Positions 1-10,680 of a stretch of DNA of 64,000 nt are shown in pieces. A program made the translations under genes and the position numbers. Positions within the stretch are counted from its first letter, which is position 1, and every line of letters begins with the position of its first letter. This DNA comes from Notospermus geniculatus (Eukaryota; Nemertea; Pilidiophora; Heteronemertea; Lineidae): NCBI GenBank assembly GCA_002633025.1, contig NMRB01001166.1, positions 83,784-147,783 of the forward strand, in the 5' to 3' direction. The notes beneath the pieces are model-generated. The model saw only the letters and a list, made by a program, of their open reading frames with translations, made no database searches and was not told where the DNA came from.

Positions 1-118
1 AGATATGCAAATGGAAATGACCTTTATCTCCACATTCGATGGCTCAGATTTGATTTCATTTATCCCTGCAATGACATCACGCATAAATTAGCATTTTTGA
101 CCCTGGCTATTCCTTACT

Positions 119-284
119 GTACACTCTAAAAACTAAAGAGTTAAAGGAACTCCCAAAGAGTTAAAGGAACTCCCAAAGAGCCTGTGCAGTGAGTGCTCTT
201 TAAAGAGCACTCACTGTACAGGCTCTTTAGGTGTTACTTTAACTCTTTAGGAGTTCCTTTAACTCTTTAGTTTTTAGAGTGTAC
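119..284. repeat. Foldback/MITE, TACACTCTAAAAACTAAAG termini
   Basis: The sequence reads almost identically on both strands: GTACACTCTAAAAAC at the left end is mirrored by GTTTTTAGAGTGTAC at the right end, and the centre GCTCTTTAAAGAGC is itself palindromic. TA dinucleotides sit at both tips, as expected for a TA target-site duplication. The left half contains a short internal tandem repeat (AAAGAGTTAAAGGAACTCCC, two copies). There is no coding capacity. It lies upstream of the first visible transporter exon, presumably in an intron. Confidence 0.85.
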
Positions 285-566
285 GGAAAACAGCGCTGGC
301 ATTTTCGCACACATATTCTTCGATATCTCCCAAACTACTCATCCGAATTTGATAAAACAAAAAGTAAAATATGTCTATTTATGTATTCTATACACAACAC
401 TTCATTAATAATCTGTGTACATGTATAGTCAATTTTTGGATACAACTGCAAATTTAAAGCGTGTTTTCGACATAACTTCAATGTAAGCATTATACCACAA
501 ATTCATCATTTTGTGTGGCGTTGTTTCATCACGAGGCTCATGGGCGTGTCCCCTTGCTATTTCCAG

Positions 567-3500
567 GTAAAATGGCGACCAGTTATATGTGGGATGATCC
601 TGCAGCTCATATTTGCTCTCGTGATCTTGCGGACCACGTGGGGACACGCGATGTTTCAGTTTCTTGGGGACAGTGTCACGGAGTTCTTGTCGCATACTGA
701 CGCAGGAGCTCAGTTGATGTTCGGTCCAGAAACTGCTGATCATGTGGTAGTTTTCGAGGTAAAGCCCTGTGAAGAGCGAGTTGTATTGCCTGGCTCGATC
801 ATTTAGTGCATTCCGGTTTCTACAAGGTCCAGGGCCCATATTCATAAAGCTACTTAAGTTAAAGTGTGATACTTATCTTTTGTGTTGAACAAAGGATAAG
901 TGTCACACTTAGACTTAAGTACTTTTATGAATATGGGCCCAGGGTCCATATTCATAAAACTGCTTAAGTCTAAGTATGACACTTCAATCACTCAATAATT
1001 GTATTTTCAGATTCTTCCAATCTTAGTGTTCTTTAGCTCTGTGATATCGCTGTTGTATTTCCTTGGCTGGATGCAAATAGTCATTCAGAAAATTGCCTGG
1101 ATCTTGCGAAACCTACTCGGGACCACTGCCGCAGAGAGCGTCAATGCGTCGGCAAACATTTTCATGGGATTCGTAAGTTTCAACCTCGGGTGAAGAAAAT
1201 GTCCAAGCGAAACTGCTTTATTTTCGATTCAGAGGTGGAAACGTTCCCGTTCATTTACATTTTACAAGACACTCAGAAAGATCTTTGCAAGAAAAACGCC
1301 GGTTGCAAATTCTTAGTCGCACGCTCATTTCGAAAGGCTCCCAAAATAAAGATTGCTGGGATCTACATGTATGAAAATGTTTCAACGTAACGTGAAGTCT
1401 TTGGGCTTCACCAAATACATGTACTACGCTGTCACATAAACTGCATAAAACATGATTCCGACACTTCAATAATCTCGCTCTACTTTTCTCCCCACTCTTC
1501 TCTCTCTTCAGGGAGAGTCCCCGCTCGTAATTCTACCGTTGTTAAAATACGTGACGATATCAGAACTTCATGCTATCATGGTTGCGGGGTTTGCCTCGAT
1601 AGCGGGAGGTATCCTTGCAACGTATATCAAGTTCGGGGTAAGTCGAGTTCGCAGAAAAGTAGACCGAACACTGTCCTGATTAAAAATACTAGGACAGACG
1701 CAAGCAAATGCATAAAACCATCATGTCGCCCGCTGGTCTATATTTAGTTAGGGAGAATGCATTGCTGTAGAATGCTGTAGAATGACGTCACGAGCCGGAA
1801 TTCCGGCTCAGATCATTTCGTTTCACCGGCCTTCGAATGCAAGCTGCCCAGAAGACCGGGTACCAGTCTAGCAGAAAAGTAATGCGTACTGTACGCATTT
1901 ACCCTCATTGCCGGAGCTTTCCTATGACACCAAAAGGGGCTGTTCGTTTTCGTCAATTGAGGAATCTGAGTTGTGATCCTTGAGAAAATGGAGAAAGCTA
2001 TGAAGCTGCAAGTTGCAGCGATTATTCTGTACAGTACAACAAATAATCCCTGCAATTTGCAAGTGCATAGCTTCTTCCGTTTTCCCAAGGATCGCAACTC
2101 AGATTCCCCAAGTGACGAAAACGAACAGCCCCTTTCAGTGGCCATGCATGCTGGCCAGTGTTACACCAGGAGTAAACAGGCCGGATAATCAATTCCAATC
2201 TGATCTGTGAAAACATCTTGGTGTTCGTGAAAATACAAGTTGATTCATCACTACATGTAGAGAGTTTTCGCAAAGCCCCCCGAAACGCCAACGCGAACGC
2301 GAAACTCATTGTTCGATGCCAGGAAGAGAGCACCGAACAAAAGGATAGATGTTCGCGTTGGCGTTTCGGGGACTTTGCGAAAACTCTATGATATTAGGGA
2401 GTTTTCGCAAAGCCCCCGAAACGCCAACGCGAACGCCAAACCCATTGTTCGATGCCACGAAGAGACCACCGAACAAAAGGATAGACGTTCGCGTTGGCGT
2501 TTCGGGGGCTTTCCGAAAACTCCCTATTGTAACAGGTTCCCGCTGCACATCTTCTGACTGCCTGCATCATCTCAGCGCCGGCGGCCCTGGCTGTAGCCAA
2601 GCTTTCCCACCCAGAAACAGGAAAGACAAAACTTAGTGCAAAGGACGTCAGTCAGATGGGGAAAAGGTGAGAGATTCTTAGGACTGAAAGCCCATCGGAT
2701 ATACATTTACCGTACAATGGACATATACATGTATGTTCGTATGTATATTCACACAAAGTACGGTCACCAAACAGCCCTATTGTAATCAGGGAAACAACAA
2801 TATAGATGTACACCAACGGCCACCGGCTTGGTTATTGTTAACTATCGTTCGACGCCCCCATCCGCCATCTTGGATTCTACTGAGTCTTGCGCACGTCACT
2901 TAATATCTGGTTGGCAATCAGTGAACATTCAATTTCAGCACAGACAAATCAATGCTGGAGGCTGTTTCAAGCGGCGCTGTGACATCGATAAAACTAATCG
3001 CCTACATCGTTGTGAACGTCATCGCATTTGTGGGTTTATTGGACTTTTTGAACGACACATTGGCCTGGTTTGGTGATCGGGTCGGGATTGGACCACCAAA
3101 CAATCCGCCGTTATCATTCGAAGTAAGTGAACCTCGAATGAATTTGGTTTACAGTCTTCTGGTGAACTCCTTCACTCCGCTGTAGCGACTAATCCCCGCG
3201 AACTGCGACTGCAGCAACTACATGTACGGCATTCTTGTGACCATGATTTGTATTACTTGGCTACACATTTGACTGCACACGGCAGTGCTGCTCTGTGACC
3301 AGCCACCACACTGCACGGACCGCCGTTACTGGTCTCCATCCATTAGTCGATCACTCTCGCCTCCCTCTAGCTTCCCGTATAGTCCACGTCCTTATGTCGT
3401 TCTGCGGAAACCGTGTTAGAGCAAATGTGAAGCCAGGTTTATGACCCTTGGGTACCCAGGTTTCAGAAAATGTTGCCAAAAAATCTTTTGCTGGCGGCAA

Positions 3501-4701
3501 CCGCGAGGGCGTTTTGAGTTTTGGGAACTTACTTTATCATTGGACGTCAGTTTGACGCAACGACTGAGTTTGTACAGGAGAATGGGACACGATGTACAGC
3601 TAACTTTTGAATGGTTTGATTTACATCCCACAAATGTAGGCCTATTACCAACAGATAGAAAAATAGTATCTGGGCCCTAAACCTGGCTTCAGATTTGCTC
3701 TTACACGATGTTTCCGCAGAACAACATAAGGACGTGGACTAGTACGACACGTTGGTATCTATTGAAAGTACATGTACGTACATGTACATGTACAAAGAAA
3801 CGATGTCCTGAGTAGCACGCTGAAGCCTTCGTCGTCCAGCTCTCAAACCATGTGCATCTCAATGAATTCTTTCTTCAGTTTATTATGTCTTACCTTCTCT
3901 GGCCAATCGCTTTCGTCATGGGTGCCGACATCGCTGACTGCCGGAAGGTCGCAGAACTACTTGGCGTCAAGACCTTCATCACAGAATTCATTGCCTATCA
4001 ACAACTGGGCCAGATGATACGGAACAGAAAGTTTCTGGAAAAAACGAACTTTAATGGAACAATGATAGAAAGAACTGAGGGACTGTTCTTGCCTGCATTG
4101 AACAAGACTTTAAAGTATGGAGTTATAACGGTGGGTTATTTCCAGGACCTAAATGTACCCCGGTATTTCTGGAGATGGTTGGTGCCACCATAATTTTAAT
4201 ATCCCTCTCACACCATTGGTTATTCTAGGAGAGGTCAGAGGTCATCGCCACGTACTCCCTCTGTGGCTTCTGCAGCGTGCTGGCGTTAGGAATCATGATC
4301 GGTGTAATGCATTCCGTGATGCCAGAGAGGAAAACAGATGTCAGCAGAACTGTCATCCGGGCCTTTATGTGCGGCACTGTGACGTGTTACCTCACTGCAT
4401 GTGTTGCAGGTAAGATTCGATGTATATCTCGGCCATTAAAATAACACACAGAAACTTCCGAAAGATCCTCTCTGCGAGCAATGTCGTGTGGGATTAACAA
4501 TGTAGGGAACGGTGTCATAGGCTAAAGCCTAGTTCGCACGTCGACGCACGACCATCGCCGGCGACCGACGCCGACCTCGTCGTGCGATAATGTCGGTGTC
4601 CTATCGTAAATGCTCTCACGATAATATGTTTCTGCCACCTTACACGAGTGATTTTGCAATTGCTTCCTCTTCCAGGAATCTTTTTCGAGCCATCATTATG
4701 A
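567..4701 (+). CDS. Concentrative nucleoside transporter (SLC28/CNT family), 5'-partial, eight exons
   Basis: CNTs are plasma-membrane symporters that move nucleosides inward with Na+ or H+. Visible exons are 567-758, 1011-1172, 1512-1637, 2536-2666, 2939-3122, 3879-4130, 4229-4409 and 4676-4701 (TGA). All have AG/GT borders and compatible phases (0,0,0,2,0,0,1), giving about 420 residues. Matching blocks in order: VKWRPVICGM (TM), ILPILVFFSSVISLLYFLG, GTTAAESVNASANIFMGF, GESPLVI...SELHAIMVAGFASIAGG, VPAAHLLTACIISAPAALA, GVKTFITEFIAYQQL and RSEVIATYSLCGF...GIMIGV. The N-terminal exons must lie before position 1. Two signature motifs diverge: the substrate-site QTE(A/S)P reads FGESP across the second/third exon junction, and the KxxxNEF motif reads KTFITEF (Asn to Thr). 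The catalytically important Glu of both motifs is kept. The protein ends very soon after the last hydrophobic block (GIFFEPSL). Family assignment is secure; substrate is not predictable. Confidence 0.93.
829..945. repeat. MITE with GGGCCCATATTCATAAA termini
   Basis: An inverted repeat of about 115 bp lies in the intron after the first visible transporter exon. It starts CAGGGCCCATATTCATAAAG and ends with the mirrored TTTTATGAATATGGGCCCA. The arms (CTTAAGT...GTGTGATACTTATC) pair over almost their whole length around a short AACAAAGG-like loop. A truncated second copy (GGGTCCATATTCATAAAACTGC) follows directly at 943-983. Related termini recur at 16947, 37168, 50733 and 56750. Confidence 0.85.
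943..983. repeat. Truncated copy of the CATATTCATAA MITE
   Basis: This is a single terminus of the family described at 829-945 and it abuts that element directly. It reads GGGTCCATATTCATAAAACT, then a CTTAAGTCTAAG stretch. No matching opposite terminus is present. The next exon of the transporter begins only 28 bp downstream, so part of the intron 3' end is repeat-derived. Confidence 0.65.
1933..2135. repeat. MITE with AAAGGGGCTGTTCGTTTTCG termini (copy 1)
   Basis: A 203-bp inverted repeat begins AAAGGGGCTGTTCGTTTTCG and ends with its mirror CGAAAACGAACAGCCCCTTT. The arms stay complementary for about 60 bp (TTGAGGAATCTGAGTTGTGATCCTTGAG). It lies in a transporter intron. A second copy with the same arms is at 24495-24704, inside the loop of the large inverted duplication. 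Open frames in it are by-products of the palindrome. Confidence 0.85.
2261..2386. repeat. TA-flanked MITE, GAGTTTTCGCAAAGCCCC termini (copy 1)
   Basis: A 126-bp foldback has arms running AGAGTTTTCGCAAAGCCCCC then GAAACGCCAACGCGAACG, mirrored at the right. TA dinucleotides flank both ends (2259-2260, 2387-2388). It lies head-to-tail with a second copy at 2397-2524, separated by ten bases. No coding capacity. Confidence 0.88.
2397..2524. repeat. TA-flanked MITE, GGGAGTTTTCGCAAAGCCCC termini (copy 2)
   Basis: This is the second, better preserved copy of the element at 2261-2386, with terminus GGGAGTTTTCGCAAAGCC and flanking TA at 2395-2396 and 2525-2526. Its right end is 11 bp upstream of the transporter exon starting at 2536. 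The last bases of the intron, including most of the expected polypyrimidine/branch region, therefore lie in or next to the element. Confidence 0.88.
3375..3746. repeat. Foldback element, 372 bp
   Basis: Left arm CGTATAGTCCACGTCCTTAT...TTCTGCGGAAAC...GAGCAAAT...GAAGCCAGGTTTA pairs with right arm TAAACCTGGCTTC...ATTTGCTCTTAC...GTTTCCGCAGAA...ATAAGGACGTGGACTAGTACG. The interior (TACAGGAGAATGGGA...TTTTGAATGGTT) resembles part of the foldback at 17901-18333, so the two share an ancestral interior. It lies in the intron before the transporter exon at 3879. Confidence 0.8.
3769..3794. repeat. ACATGT simple repeat
   Basis: A short run of alternating TACATGTA/TACGTACA words. This hexamer is scattered through the whole window (for example 14933-14945, 47012-47033, 53258-53275, 55540-55567) and is a compositional signature of this genome rather than a local feature. 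Confidence 0.7.
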
Positions 4702-4959
4702 GGAACAAAGTCCTCATTCGTCAGGTTCCGTGATATCTATGAGAGGAGACATCGCAATAGAAAAAGAATCACAGCATTCGTCGACACAGACTAGATAGAT
4801 CCATGTATATCCAGGGCAAGGAATCAAGGAAAAACAAGACTAGATGATATTTTTCACATTATGTAATGTTAGAAAGAAGTAAACATGTTATCATACAATA
4901 CATTTTACAATACATTGTCATACAACTTATACGACATGTATACAATGTATTCAATTCGA

Positions 4960-4965
4960 AATAAA
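4960..4965 (+). promoter_or_regulatory. Candidate polyadenylation signal of the nucleoside transporter
   Basis: AATAAA lies 259 bp after the TGA of the transporter. It is the first canonical hexamer downstream on the + strand that I noticed, so it is a plausible 3' end. No transcript evidence is available. Confidence 0.4.
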
Positions 4966-5049
4966 ACCACACATTGTTTCCATGCACACCCCACTGTAAA
5001 AATTTTACTTTTTATGAATTCGGTCAAATCGGGTTATCCATGTATGTGC

Positions 5050-5151
5050 GTAGTCCGTTTACGGAAAGAAGCAGCCACTGCTTTTCTAGGTCGATGGATT
5101 CTGTATTGACATTTAGGAAAAATTGATGCGGCCCTCAGTAAACGGACTACG
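5050..5151. repeat. Foldback, GTAGTCCGTTTAC termini
   Basis: A 102-bp element with GTAGTCCGTTTACGG at the left and GTAAACGGACTAC at the right. The interior contains a small internal hairpin. It lies 3' of the transporter gene. Confidence 0.7.
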
Positions 5152-5330
5152 AACACGACAGCACGCACACATGGATACATGTAACCTGCTTTATCCCATG
5201 AACTACACATATGGCATTTTCCTTTGATTTGCACACCTAACATTTTTGTACACCTGATGTAATTTCCAATGGGTTCGAGAGAATTTCTGCCTGGCCCGAT
5301 GAGTGATAAGTAAAAGGGCTTGTGAGAACA

Positions 5331-5600
5331 GGGAGGTTGAGATCAGCGACTTATCACGGATCCTTATACGTATACTACGGATAGAATTCTGTACAATGAG
5401 GACAAATTTGTTCGCAAGGATAATGGACAATCACTGTTTCTATTTTGCGTCCGCATACCACCCTGTGCTATACGCGTGACAAAAGCTTAAGACCCATCAT
5501 CCGGGTTACGAAGCTTCAAATTATCATCATCATCATTTTGTGTACATTTCGATCCGTATACGTATAAGGATCCGTGATAAGTCGCTGATCTCAACCTGCC
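5331..5600. repeat. MITE, GGGAGGTTGAGATCAGCGAC termini (copy 1)
   Basis: A 270-bp inverted repeat. Left arm GGGAGGTTGAGATCAGCGAC, then TTATCACGGATCCTTATACG. The right arm is the mirror, ending GTCGCTGATCTCAACCTGCC and followed by TA. A shorter relative with the same ends lies at 23315-23453. The terminal GGGAGGTT is shared with the unrelated-looking elements at 14438 and 45682. Confidence 0.85.
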
Positions 5601-5720
5601 TAATGTCGAATGACTCTTTCTTCATATCCTACGATCTTTGAGTTCTAATAACCAACGAAGATTACGATCCCATGCCAAGTGTTACCAAGAAATATAAGTG
5701 TTGCGACTTTTCGTGACATT

Positions 5721-5848
5721 AGGGTGTTTAAGATATCACACGCTGACACTAACATTTACATTTATGATATTTTTTGTACATGAAATACGTGCAAGAAGTA
5801 GCGTTAACGTAAACGTTATCGTTAGCGTGTGATCTTTTAAACTCTGTT
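5721..5848. repeat. MITE, AGGGTGTTTAAGATATCACA termini
   Basis: A roughly 128-bp element. The left end AGGGTGTTTAAGATATCACA is mirrored by TGTGATCTTTTAAACTCTG at the right, with TTA on both outer sides. The centre has GTTAACGTAAACGTTATCG, which resembles the interior of the 45682 element. Confidence 0.65.
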
Positions 5849-6203
5849 AACAGGGTCAATTCTCTGAATGGGGAGCGCCAATTGGTCACGTGATGACTAC
5901 TGATAGAGCAGACGAGACACCTAGCGTTGACCTAGGCCCATTGTTCGAGAGATGCGGTTCACCAAGCACGGCCAATCACACCTTGAATCGTCATGAATAA
6001 TAGGTGGCATTGGTGTACTACATGTATCAGTTCAAAACCACGCGTATATTCTCGCGTGGTCTGCGTGATCGGTGTTCCCTATTTACATGTATGAGCGATG
6101 CAAGTTCATTCAGGTTTTTGTTTCACCTCATGTCACTTGTAACCAATCATGAGTGAGGCATCCTGTGTTTCAATATTTCAGAATGTCTGATAAGTTGTTG
6201 TAA

Positions 6204-6403
6204 ATATGTGACCCGTGCCAGCAAAATGAGTCGGAATGCGCAGAGAAGAAGACCCAAAGTGCACCAACGGATTGTTAATTTCAGTATTGTCCGGCCATTG
6301 TGAAATTTGACTGTGTCATTTTCCAGTTGAGTTGTTCTCTGGTGTCATGTTGAGTCTTCTTTCCGGCGCATTCTAACTCATTTTGCTGGCACGGGTCACA
6401 TAA
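6204..6403. repeat. MITE, TATGTGACCCGTGCCAGC termini
   Basis: A 200-bp near-perfect foldback. TATGTGACCCGTGCCAGCAA at the left pairs with TTGCTGGCACGGGTCACATA at the right, followed inward by AATGAGTCGGAATGCG and its mirror. The TATGTGACC terminus recurs in two abutting elements at 25346 and 25572. Confidence 0.88.
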
Positions 6404-6788
6404 TATTCCTTTCTTGACTACAGAAATAAAGTGTCATTTCACTGATGAGGAATTCTTTGGGTAAATTTACTTCCTGTTTGAGTAGCGTATCTTGGCCCAC
6501 AGCAAAATGGCAGCTGTCATAGGTCGCAGAGGTCTGGCATTCCCAGCCAATGCTTGTACTGATCACCAATCGCGGTTACGTCTGTCAATAGTTTCTTCGG
6601 CCAAAAATACCCACAATAGCTCCCTCGACCAATCTCTTATACCCAACCCTCTACATTCAATACACGAGCAATCCTGCTCAGTGGTCAGTGCGGTTAACCT
6701 TGGCATTCATTCATACGGGCCATTGTCTGAGCAGGAAGTGCGGGGGTCACGTGCGGGAGGCCAGGGTCGAGAAGAAGCACAGCCATTG

Positions 6789-9079
6789 ATGGCGGCCATT
6801 TTCGAATCAATGCGGTTTTCACTCGCTCCGAATTTTCCTAAAAATATGTCAATTCTAAGGTAAGAAACAAGTTTAAAGTAGGAACATCAGGCCCCTTGTC
6901 ACCCTTACTACACTCTGTGAGGCCTAGTCCGCTGTTTGTCCTATTTTAGGCCCTTTTTTGTGCAAGTCTTTCGGTGGCTTCTTGAGGTCGACAGGAAAAC
7001 CATGAAACGGACGTCCCAAAAAAACAGTTCACTGAGAATCATCATTTCTCGGAATGGATGTCGACAAACACCTCGCAAACATTCATTCTTCGTTAGGCTG
7101 AGGGTAAGCTCTAGAACCATTTGATGACTTTGGGGGATATTGTGAGGGATTCTGCGATTGAGCCCTTTTTTCTTCCAGAACATGGTTGTCGATCATGAGA
7201 TGGAACTGTTGTTCAAGAGGCTTTCAGTAATGTTGCCTCTTCCGTCCAGAATCTGGTTGATGGTAAGCGGCTTTCTCTGATTGTGTTTGAACAGAAGAAC
7301 CAATGTATCCTCAATATCCTACGGCCATTCCATCTGATCTTCTTTCTTTCAGAAGATGGTTGATGAGATTCGTGCAGTCACTGAATGACTTACATTTGCA
7401 AGTCAAACTCTCAGAAGGTGCTGTTGGCCATGTTGCCAACTTCTGACCAGAATATGACTGATGGTGAGTAGCTCGCTACATGCCTTGTTAACAGACAAAG
7501 AACAGAAGCAGTCGTTGTCTAACTCCTTAACTCATTTTCTTTTCTTTCAGACTACGGTTGCATCTGAATGCCACCCATTTGAAGGAGGAACTGGGATGCT
7601 GTCTGCGGTGTTGCAATCTTCTGTCAAGAATCTGACTGATGGTAAGTACATGTAGCTTCCTGCATTTTTTTCAGCTGACAACCCAACGAATTTCATAAAC
7701 ATTCAGTTATTGTCTACTTCCTTTCAGACTATCGCTGTCGTTCGTTCTCTGTGCAATTGAGTGGCATCCACTTGAAGCAGGAACTCTCCTTATGTTGTCT
7801 GCCATGTTTGTTGCAAAGTTCTGACCAGATGGTAAGTAGCTTCCTGCATGTTTACAGACAACTCAAAGAACTTCACACGCAGGCATTGTGTAAATCTTTC
7901 CTTTCCTTTCAGAGTATGGTTGTCATTCTCTACGCAACTGAATGAGCTCCATTAGAAGTTGGAATTGTCTCTAGATGCTGTCTGACTTGTCATCAACTTC
8001 TGGCGGTGAGTAGCTTCCTGCTTTCTTTCTGCTGACAACTCAAAGAATTTCACAAGCAGCCATAGTCTAACTCCTTTCTTTTCTTTCAGACTATGGTTGT
8101 AAATGAATGCCATCCACTTGAAGGAGGAACTGTTCTGGATGCTGTCTGCGATGGTGCCATCTTCTGTGAAGAATCTGACTGATGGTAAGTAGCTGTCTGT
8201 ATTGTTTCAGATGACAACCCAAAGAATTTCATAAGCACTCAGTTATTGTCCACTTCCTTTCAGACTATCGCGGCCGTTCTCTGCGCAGTTGAATGACATC
8301 CATTTGAAGCACTGTCCTACGCTGTCTGCCATATTTGTTGCCAACTTCTGACCAGAATTTGATTGATGGTAAGTAGCTTCCTGCATGTTTACAGACAACT
8401 CAAAGAACTTCACAGGCAGTCATTGTCTAAATCCTTTCTTTCCTTTCAGAGTATGGTTGTCATTCTCTTCGCAACTGAATGAGCTCCATTAGAAAGTGGA
8501 ACTGTCCTTAGATGCTGTCTGCCATGTTACCAACTTCTGACGGTGAGTAGCTTCCTGCTTTCTTTCAGCTGACAACCCAAAGAATTTCACAAGCAGCCAT
8601 AGTCTAACTCCTTTCTTTTCTTCCAGACTATTCTCTATGCCGTCCATTTGAAGGAGGAACTCACACGGTGCTGTCTGCCAAGTCGCCAACTTCTCAACAG
8701 AATCTGATGATGGTAAGTACCTTGTTTCATATTTCAACAGACGATCCAGAGAACAGTCCATAAGCAGTCCCTCTACCTCCTTTCTTTCATTTCAGAATAT
8801 GATTGTCAGTCCCTCTGCAACTCCCGAAAGCAGCCTTACCCTGTCGATTTGAAGGTGAACTTCCTCAGATGCTGTCTACGATGCCAACTTCCGGCCAGAA
8901 TCCTTTTTGGTAAGTAGCTCCTGTTCTCATTTCAGCAGACGACCAGAAAAACCTCGTACACACTTCATTATCTCTGTTCTTCTTTCAGGACATGGTTGGG
9001 GTTCTCGCTGCGACTGAATGGTGCCACCAGAGTGACACTCTCCTCTGTGTTGCCGACAACCGAGCAGCATCAACCGATG
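6789..9079 (+). ncRNA. Predicted multi-exon transcript made of tandem exon-like units (left arm)
   Basis: At least 13 exon-like blocks have correct AG and GTAAGT/GTGAGT borders: 6789-6859, 6950-7103, 7179-7262, 7353-7463, 7551-7641, 7728-7831, 7913-8005, 8090-8184, 8264-8368, 8450-8542, 8627-8712, 8796-8909 and 8989-9079. Introns are only 75-110 bp with strong TTTCTTTCAG acceptors. From the third block on, the units are related and follow an A-B-C order repeating about every 538 bp. Unit lengths (84-114 bp) do not keep a reading frame and most units carry stops in all phases, so I read it as non-coding or pseudogenic. The first four blocks do join into one open frame of about 114 codons starting MAAIFESMRF, but the opposite arm breaks that frame. 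Confidence 0.5.
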
Positions 9080-10387
9080 GTAAGTTGCTTTCTGCGTGCA
9101 GGCCTACTGTAGCTTCTGTGCAGTGACGTTACGAAACCTTCCAACTCCTCTAAAATCCAAAAATGCTTTCCAGCTTCTGGGAAGGGAACCACATGGACCA
9201 TGGACCTCCAGTCTATTAGGAGACCGCGGGCAGGCGGCGCTTGCGACGTATGTGAAATCCGCGGGATAACGTGACATCCTGCAAGATGCTCCGAGATCTT
9301 GTCCGCCTGTTGGTGCTTCGAAAATGAGTTGACCTGATTTGATCAGACGGTGAGTAGCCTCCAGTGTGTAATCCCCGTGTCTGATGTCAGGGAAAGCTTT
9401 CAACTAATAAACGTTACTGTATGGTTCCAGATTTCCCGCCGTCGATGTCGGGCTGTGCACGTGTATTCTCACAACGAGTTCGAGAATTCAAAGGATCGCT
9501 GAACATGTTTTTGAAAGGAACTGGCCTCGAATGTTCCCCATTTTCTTACTGAGTGTTACAAAACACGTTCATACATTTTCTTTCAATATTTGGATGAGGT
9601 TTGTGTGTGTTGACGAAGGATTATCTCAATAATTCAAGGATAAAAGTTCATGGAGTCGTGATAAAGGATACAATTCATGATGGATGTTATATGTAAGTAG
9701 CTTTATTTATCATATTGGGTGCTGGTGTTACAGGGGAGGCGTGTAAACAGTTGGTTCAATGAGTAGGCGTTTTGTCTGTTGACCGTGACGTCATCCGTCA
9801 CACATTCTGAGACTGTCGAAAGGAGGCGCTCGCGACGTGCAAAGTCCCGCGAGATAGCACGCAATCTTCCAAGAAACCACGAGATCTCACGGGTCTCGGC
9901 CGCCATGATGGATTGGCCGCCATGTTGGTGACATACAAACATTCTACAAACTAGCAATTTCTTGAGAAAGTGCAAATGTTCCAGTTGTTTAGGCCAATTT
10001 GCTTTCACTTTAGTTTTCCCCACTTTTACAAATCTTCGCGAGATCTCGTCGGCCATGATGGATTGTCAACACAGTTGTGCAAGGTCATGGACTGAAGTAC
10101 TTATTTCACATTTTGTTTGCAAACATTTGTGATGACCTTGTTCGACTTTGTTGACCTCGGCGTGTCACATGATTATTGTTTGTTTACTTTTTTCCGAATT
10201 ATTTTTCCAAAACTTAATTATTTCAATTTATTTCTTTTCCTTTTTTATTTTTTTCCCTAGTTTTCGTTTTTCTTTTTCTTTAGTTTGTACTTATCTAACC
10301 AGAAATTCTTGACAATTTCAGTTGGTGTTGCAGACATGTCACTCTGATGGATCAGTCATCTGCCAAATCTCGTACTTGTCAGTCGGA

Positions 10388-10680
10388 ACGTTTCTCTACG
10401 TGATCGATGTTGTTCGTCTCGTGTAGCCGTACTCGTCAGTCGGAACGTTTCTCTACGTGATCGATGCTGCTGTTCGTCTCGTGTACTCGTACTCGTCAGT
10501 CGGAACGTTTCTCTACGTGATCGATGCTGCTGTTTGTCTCGTGTACTCGTACTCGTCAGTCGGAACGTTTCTCTACGTTAATATCGTTGCTGCTGTTCGT
10601 TTCTCTACGTGATCGGTGCTGCTGTTCGTCTCCTGTACTCTTACTCTTCATTCGGAACGAGATCGATGCTGCTCGACTAG
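10388..10680. repeat. 60-bp minisatellite (left arm)
   Basis: About four to five tandem units contain CGTACTCGTCAGTCGGAACG, then TTTCTCTACGTGATCGATGC and TGCTGTTCGTCTCGTG. The period is exactly 60 bp between the copies starting at 10441, 10501 and 10561; the outer copies are shortened. The mirrored array lies at 29790-30075. Confidence 0.85.

Noticed and set aside
9104-10056. Minus-strand open frames of 99 and 117 codons in the left arm as genes
   Set aside because: The mirrored versions in the right arm (30426-30761, 31061-31363) diverge through frame changes and different ends, and no domain is recognisable.
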